From Intestinimonas sp052065695 (lineage in GTDB: Bacteria > Bacillota > Clostridia > Oscillospirales > Oscillospiraceae), in NCBI RefSeq assembly GCF_052065695.1, contig NZ_JBQHTM010000055.1, positions 1 through 18,023 on the forward strand: DNA of 18,023 nucleotides, written 5' to 3'. Every line of letters begins with the position of its first letter. Positions within the stretch are counted from its first letter, which is position 1. Position numbers and translations under genes: made by a program. The notes beneath the pieces are model-generated. The model did no database searches and had not been told where the DNA came from. It saw only the letters and a list, made by a program, of their open reading frames with translations. Of this stretch, positions 14,945-18,023 are shown piece by piece.

Positions 14945-15112
14945 GTTTTGCCAAAAAAATTCCGCACAGAGGGCCTTCCCGGAGGGGAAAGGTCCGCTGC
15001 GCGGATGTTGTGACATTGAAACTGCCCCGGCGCGGGGAAAGCCTTCCCCTGGGGGGTCTGACTGTCCGGTGGACAGTCAGAAGAAATCACTTCTTCCTTA
15101 ACCCGTGGTGGC
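14945..15112. other. Non-coding stretch with one perfect hairpin
   Basis: No gene is supported here. The one clear structure is a 10-bp perfect hairpin at 15058-15080 (CTGACTGTCC, loop GGT, GGACAGTCAG) without a following T run on either strand, so it is not a standard terminator. Short G-rich and C-rich blocks at about 14971-15056 could pair among themselves. An A/T-rich palindrome AGGAAAAATTCCT lies just outside at 14932-14944. Confidence 0.4.
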
Positions 15113-15440
15113 TGGCCGAAGGCCAGACGGATGAGGGAGAGCCTTGCGGTGTGGTTTTACGCCTCGTCTCTTTGTCTTTCTGTGACGTAAAAGGACGGGA
15201 GAGACGGTCAAAACCCATTTCTTTTTCCCTGCTGGAAAAAAGAATGGTTTTTGGAATCCAAAGAAAAAGGGGCTCCCGTGCGGGGTGAGTGGCTCCAAAT
15301 AGGAATCCGGCGGCCCGTCTTTACGCCCCCATTGTGCACCAGCCCCGTCTACGGTAGACTACCCCGGCGGAACAGGGACAAGCGGTGGTTCTATCCCCAC
15401 TTTTTTCGCCGCCTGCGTGGGTGGGTGTTGCGACGTAGGT
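15113..15440 (-). repeat. Interspersed repeat, copy B
   Basis: The complement of this stretch matches copy A over the core (15440 down to about 15187) and again over an identical 25-nt block (15137-15113); the linker between them is unrelated to that of copy A. The terminal hairpin at 15247-15215 has an A-T pair (15217/15245) where copies A and C have G-C, a compensatory change. The copy starts 90 nt after the stop of the minus-strand gene at 15530 and has the same orientation. It is the most diverged of the three copies. Confidence 0.85.
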
Positions 15441-15444
15441 TAAC

Positions 15445-15463
15445 GGGCGGCCTGTGGCCGCCC
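15445..15463. repeat. Short GC-rich hairpin repeat beside repeat copy B
   Basis: GGGCGGCC at 15445-15452 pairs perfectly with GGCCGCCC at 15456-15463 around TGT. It directly abuts the boundary of repeat copy B. A degenerate hairpin of the same family stands just before copy A at 1197-1222. Confidence 0.55.
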
Positions 15464-15529
15464 ACGAGATCACGCTCCAGGGCTGGGATAGGGGCGGATA
15501 GCATCTGCCCGCCTGGCCTGTGGCCATTC

Positions 15530-15859
15530 TTACCCCAGCAGGCCCAGGAAGGCGGCCAGCGCCCCGGCGGTGAGGGCTACCACGGCGATGCTGGCGCACA
15601 GGTCCAGCATCACCGCCGCCCGGCGGAGCCGCCGCTGCCGCCGTGCAGAGCGCCGCCGGGGGGTTATGGGGGCGGGCTTGGGCAGCAGGTAGAGCTGGGG
15701 GCCCTGGACCTCGGGCTCCGAGTCAGGCACCGGCTCGGCCAGCACAGGGGCCAGGTCCCCGCCGGAGACCGCGGAGAGCTTCTGGCGATAGGCCGCCAGA
15801 TCCACCAGGTTGCCCTGGTGCCGGATGAAGTGTTCCGTCCTGTAATAAATGGTTTGCAT
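15530..15859 (-). CDS. SOS-controlled small tail-anchored protein of unknown function (109 aa)
   Basis: I recognise no family. Residues 1-30 form a compact start (MQTIYYRTEHFIRHQGNLVD), 31-66 are proline-rich and acidic, 68-80 are a strongly basic cluster (PRRRSARRQRRLRR), and 84-108 are one hydrophobic segment ending at the C-terminus. The positive-inside rule predicts a cytoplasmic N-terminal part anchored by its tail. AGGAGGG stands eight bases before the ATG. The promoter carries two LexA boxes. Known SOS division inhibitors of Gram-positives (YneA, SosA, DivS, ChiZ) are also small single-span proteins without mutual homology, so a checkpoint role is a reasonable guess, although those expose their main domain outside the cell or have an N-terminal span. 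No lexA is in this window. Confidence 0.8.
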   Translation of the reverse strand: MQTIYYRTEHFIRHQGNLVDLAAYRQKLSAVSGGDLAPVLAEPVPDSEPEVQGPQLYLLPKPAPITPRRRSARRQRRLRRAAVMLDLCASIAVVALTAGALAAFLGLLG

Positions 15860-15948
15860 ACCGTGATCCCTCCTGTGCTGCGGGCCTGCCGCCGTTTGAT
15901 GGGGTGTCTCTTACTCTCTTAGACGGCACCGGCGCCCAAAAGGTTTCC

Positions 15949-15997
15949 AGAACTTTTGTTCGAGTCGATGATACAACAAATGTTCGATTGCTGTCAA
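15949..15997 (-). promoter_or_regulatory. SOS promoter with two LexA boxes
   Basis: On the minus strand TTGACA (15997-15992) and TATCAT (15973-15968) are 18 bases apart. A LexA-type box, TCGAACATTTGTTG (15987-15974), lies exactly in the spacer. A second one, CGAACAAAAGTTCT (15962-15949), containing a perfect GAAC-N4-GTTC, lies just after the -10 at the likely transcription start. The Gram-positive LexA consensus is CGAACRNRYGTTYG. Box centres are about 24 bp apart. LexA on either box would block RNA polymerase. The leader before the ATG at 15859 is about 100 nt. Confidence 0.75.
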
Positions 15998-16048
15998 GGG
16001 GGAAAATCACAGGACCGGTCCCAAAAAGTGGACGGGGGAAGAATGTGA

Positions 16049-16076
16049 TTGTAAACCGGTCGGATTTTGATATAAT
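16049..16076 (+). promoter_or_regulatory. Sigma-A promoter for lspA-rluD
   Basis: TTGTAA at 16049-16054 and TATAAT at 16071-16076 are spaced by 16 bases. The leader to the ATG at 16150 is about 67 nt and contains a perfect 6-bp hairpin CCGGCC-TGG-GGCCGG just before the RBS. The LexA boxes end 62 nt upstream of the -35 and probably do not act on this promoter. Confidence 0.7.
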
Positions 16077-16149
16077 GAAAAGGTATGATACCGGCCCATC
16101 TGAAGGGCCCATCCCGGCCTGGGGCCGGAGACAAGGAGTTTTTACCGCT

Positions 16150-16638
16150 ATGCTGTATGCCCTGCTCGCGGCGGTCCTGGTGGCCGCCGACCAGGTGGTC
16201 AAGTACCTGGTCCGCGCAAACATCCCCCTGGGGACCTCGGTCCCCTTTCTCCCCGGCCTGGTGGAGCTCACCTACGTGAAGAACACCGGCGCCGCCTTTT
16301 CCATCTTCTCCGACCACACCTGGATTCTGACCCTCATCTCGGCGGTGGTGGCGGTGGCCATCGCCGTGGCCCTGCTGCGCCGGGTGATCCGCCACCCCTT
16401 TGGGGTGACCACCCTGACGGTGGTCTTTGCCGGGGCGGTGGGCAACCTCATCGACCGGGCCCTCTTCGGCTTCGTCACCGACATGTTCAACTTCCAGTTC
16501 ATGCATTTCGCCGTCTTTAACGTGGCCGACATCTGTGTGGTCTGCGGCGGCATCGCCTTTTGCGTCTACTTCCTTTTCTACTACGACAAGCTGGAGAAAA
16601 AGGAGGCGCCCCATGACAGAAGTGATACTGAGAGCTGA
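16150..16638 (+). CDS. lspA: Lipoprotein signal peptidase (signal peptidase II)
   Basis: 162 residues with four membrane segments, the normal LspA size. The enzyme cleaves the signal peptide of prolipoproteins before the lipidated cysteine, in the plane of the membrane. Family motifs are present: DQVVKYLV near the N-terminus, VKNTGAAFSIF, AGAVGNLIDRALFGFVTDMF with catalytic D102, and FNVADI with catalytic D127. The start at 16150 has AAGGAG at 16133-16138, spaced slightly long at 11 bases; the frame is open upstream to 15904 but that part precedes the promoter. The last 26 bases overlap the start of the pseudouridine synthase gene, which is commonly paired with lspA in Firmicutes. Confidence 0.95.
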   Translation: MLYALLAAVLVAADQVVKYLVRANIPLGTSVPFLPGLVELTYVKNTGAAFSIFSDHTWILTLISAVVAVAIAVALLRRVIRHPFGVTTLTVVFAGAVGNLIDRALFGFVTDMFNFQFMHFAVFNVADICVVCGGIAFCVYFLFYYDKLEKKEAPHDRSDTES

Positions 16639-17530
16639 CCAGGACGGGGAGCGGCTGGACCAGTTCCTGGCCCGGAGCGTGGAGGGTCTCACCCGTTCGG
16701 CGGCCCAGCGGCTCATCGAGGAGGGGGCGGTCACCTGCAACGGCAAAGCCGTGAAGAAGAACGCCCGCACCGCCGTGGGGGACGACGTGGCCCTCACCCT
16801 TCCCGACCCGGAGCCGGTGGACGTGCTGCCCCAGGACATTCCCCTGGACGTGGTCTACGAGGACGCCGACGTCATCGTGGTCAACAAGCCGGTGGGCATG
16901 GTGGTCCACCCCGCCCCCGGCCATCCCGACGGCACTTTGGTCAACGCTCTGTTATATCACTGTAAAAATAGTCTCTCTGGAATCAACGGGGAGCTGCGGC
17001 CGGGCATCGTCCACCGCATCGACCGGGACACCTCCGGCCTCATCATCGCTGCCAAGAACGACGCCGCCCACCTGGCTCTGGCGGCCCAGCTCCAGGACCA
17101 CTCCCTGTACCGCTATTATGAGGCGGTGTGCGTGGGGGGGCTGAAGGAGGACAAGGGCACCGTGGACGCCCCCATCGGCCGCCACCCGGTGGACCGGAAG
17201 AAGATGGCGGTGGACCGGAAAAACGGCCGTGAGGCGGTGACCCACTGGGAGGTGCTGGGGCGGTATGCCGGCTATACCCACATCGGCTGCCGGCTGGAGA
17301 CGGGCCGCACCCACCAGATCCGGGTCCATATGGCCTCCATCGGCCACCCCCTGCTGGGGGACACGGTGTACGGCGCCAAAAAGCCGGTACCCGGGCTGGC
17401 GGGCCAGTGCCTCCACGCCCGGAGACTCTCCTTCGTCCACCCCCGCACCGGCGAGCGCATGACGGTGGAGTGCCCCCTGCCCGACTGGTTCACGGCGGTG
17501 CTGGACCGGCTGGAGCGGGGCCGGCCCTGA
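16613..17530 (+). CDS. RluA/RluD-family 23S rRNA pseudouridine synthase
   Basis: 305 residues. An N-terminal S4 RNA-binding domain (about 13-75, DGERLDQFLARSVEGLTRSAAQRLI) is followed by the catalytic domain with VVNKPVGMVVHPAPGH, the HRIDRDTSGL motif carrying the catalytic aspartate D137, and the C-terminal GRTHQIRVHMASIGHPLLGD. The family converts uridines to pseudouridine in large-subunit rRNA; RluD-like members act on helix 69, but the target cannot be fixed from sequence alone. The ATG at 16613 has AAGGAGG six bases upstream and lies inside the lspA end, so translation is probably coupled. No convincing terminator follows; repeat copy C begins within 110 nt. Confidence 0.93.
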   Translation: MTEVILRADQDGERLDQFLARSVEGLTRSAAQRLIEEGAVTCNGKAVKKNARTAVGDDVALTLPDPEPVDVLPQDIPLDVVYEDADVIVVNKPVGMVVHPAPGHPDGTLVNALLYHCKNSLSGINGELRPGIVHRIDRDTSGLIIAAKNDAAHLALAAQLQDHSLYRYYEAVCVGGLKEDKGTVDAPIGRHPVDRKKMAVDRKNGREAVTHWEVLGRYAGYTHIGCRLETGRTHQIRVHMASIGHPLLGDTVYGAKKPVPGLAGQCLHARRLSFVHPRTGERMTVECPLPDWFTAVLDRLERGRP

Positions 17531-17565
17531 GTGGCGGCCCTCCAACCAGTCCGCGTCACAGGAAA

Positions 17566-17689
17566 GGGAATACCGGGCAGCGCCACCACACCCCGATACT
17601 CACCTGCGCTGCGGTAGACACCACCCACGTTGCAGCAACGGCAATATCAGGCAGCGCCACCACGTCCCGACCCCCACCCGCGCAGGCGG
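17566..17689 (+). repeat. Tandem partial duplication at the head of repeat copy C
   Basis: The first ~50 bases of the repeat occur twice with a 74-nt period, starting at 17566 and at 17640. Both versions share GCAGCGCCACCAC followed by a CCCGA, CACC and GCGC pattern. The upstream version is more diverged and stops where the core sequence would continue. Confidence 0.6.
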
Positions 17690-17912
17690 CGAAAAAATTG
17701 CGGATAGGACCACAGCTTGTCCCTGTTCCACCGGCGGAGTCACCTGTGGACGGTGCTGGTGCTCTACGGGGCGTAAAGCCAGGCCGCCGGATTCCTATTT
17801 GGAGCCACTCAACCCACTCGGGAGCCCCTTTTTCTTTGGATTCCAAAAACCGTTCTTTTTCCAGCAGGGAAAAAGAAACGGGTTTTGAGCCGTCTCCCCC
17901 GTCCTTTTACGT
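17640..17912 (+). repeat. Interspersed repeat, copy C
   Basis: Aligns with copy A (1229-1504) over the whole core, including the identical hairpin at 17850-17881 followed by GTTTT. It lacks the 25-nt end block found in A and B. One base is missing relative to A and B near 17766-17774, which breaks the reading frame that those two share on the complementary strand. It starts 110 nt (36 nt with the partial duplicate) after the pseudouridine synthase stop and has the same orientation. Confidence 0.85.
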
Positions 17913-17975
17913 CCGCAAATTGCAAGTGCAAGCTGGACACCTGCACGGTAGAACTTAGTTAATCAGAGCGTCGGT

Positions 17976-18004
17976 CAGGATGGAAGCCGCTGGCTTCCAT
18001 CCTG
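17976..18004. repeat. Perfect 13-bp hairpin at the right edge
   Basis: CAGGATGGAAGCC at 17976-17988 and GGCTTCCATCCTG at 17992-18004 pair perfectly around GCT. No T run follows on the plus strand, and only mixed sequence follows on the minus strand, so it is not a plain terminator. The stretch 17913-18023 holds no other recognisable feature; it could be the end of a minus-strand gene cut by the window. Confidence 0.5.
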
Positions 18005-18023
18005 GGCGATGCTGCCGCAGCCG

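Noticed and set aside
15058..15080. Hairpin as terminator for a gene
   Set aside because: Perfect 10-bp stem, but no T tract on either strand and no gene ends nearby.
15904..16149. N-terminal extension of lspA from 15904
   Set aside because: It would begin upstream of the LexA boxes and the lspA promoter; LspA proteins begin close to the first membrane segment, as with the ATG at 16150.
17959..18023. Possible C-terminus of a minus-strand gene (ending ILTDALIN) entering from the right
   Set aside because: Only about 21 codons are visible, other frames are also open, and a perfect hairpin lies within it; not enough to call a gene.
1..18023. CRISPR arrays, rRNA, tRNA, transposase or prophage genes
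   Set aside because: Looked for on both strands; the repeats present are few, long or hairpin-like and lack regular spacers, and no tRNA cloverleaf or transposase motif was seen.

Overview
The window reads as a chromosomal segment of a GC-rich Gram-positive anaerobe, most likely a gut Clostridia member of the Oscillospiraceae (Flavonifractor/Lawsonibacter-like). This rests on the GC-rich codon use, strong AGGAGG-type ribosome binding sites, a single bifunctional Rel enzyme, Gram-positive-type LexA boxes (GAAC-N4-GTTC) and sigma-A promoters. No database was consulted, so the placement is an inference. The genes are mostly housekeeping; no rRNA, tRNA, CRISPR array, transposase or phage gene was found.

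Layout. Positions 1-1155: the terminator of an upstream gene, a promoter, and an M42-family metallopeptidase. Positions 1156-1719: non-coding, holding the first copy of an interspersed repeat (A), a terminator and the recJ promoter. Positions 1720-10432: a plus-strand cluster of recJ, rel (bifunctional ppGpp synthetase/hydrolase), a 65-residue unknown protein overlapping an ATP-grasp carboxylate-amine ligase by 4 nt, a GH13 alpha-glycosidase, and a C-terminally short MFS transporter, closed by a 16-bp bidirectional terminator. Facing it on the minus strand is a short QueG-like iron-sulfur protein (10477-11304). Positions 11381-12016: a self-contained unit of promoter, membrane-anchored unknown protein and terminator. 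Positions 12122-14914 (minus): the rpsO-pnp pair, with a long imperfect hairpin in the pnp leader and competing hairpins in the rpsO leader. Positions 14945-15529: non-coding, with repeat copy B. Positions 15530-15997 (minus): a small C-terminally anchored protein whose promoter carries two LexA boxes. Positions 16049-17530 (plus): lspA and an RluD-family pseudouridine synthase, overlapping by 26 nt. Positions 17531-18023: repeat copy C and a perfect 13-bp hairpin.

Most notable: (1) a candidate SOS-induced, tail-anchored 109-residue protein, with one LexA box between -35 and -10 and a second just after -10; (2) a ~270-330 nt repeat family, three copies here, each lying just downstream of a gene and in that gene's orientation, carrying a hairpin with a compensatory base-pair change between copies; (3) a long hairpin in the rpsO-pnp intergenic region, in the position where E. 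coli pnp is autoregulated through RNase III; (4) a family of short GC-rich hairpins scattered between genes.
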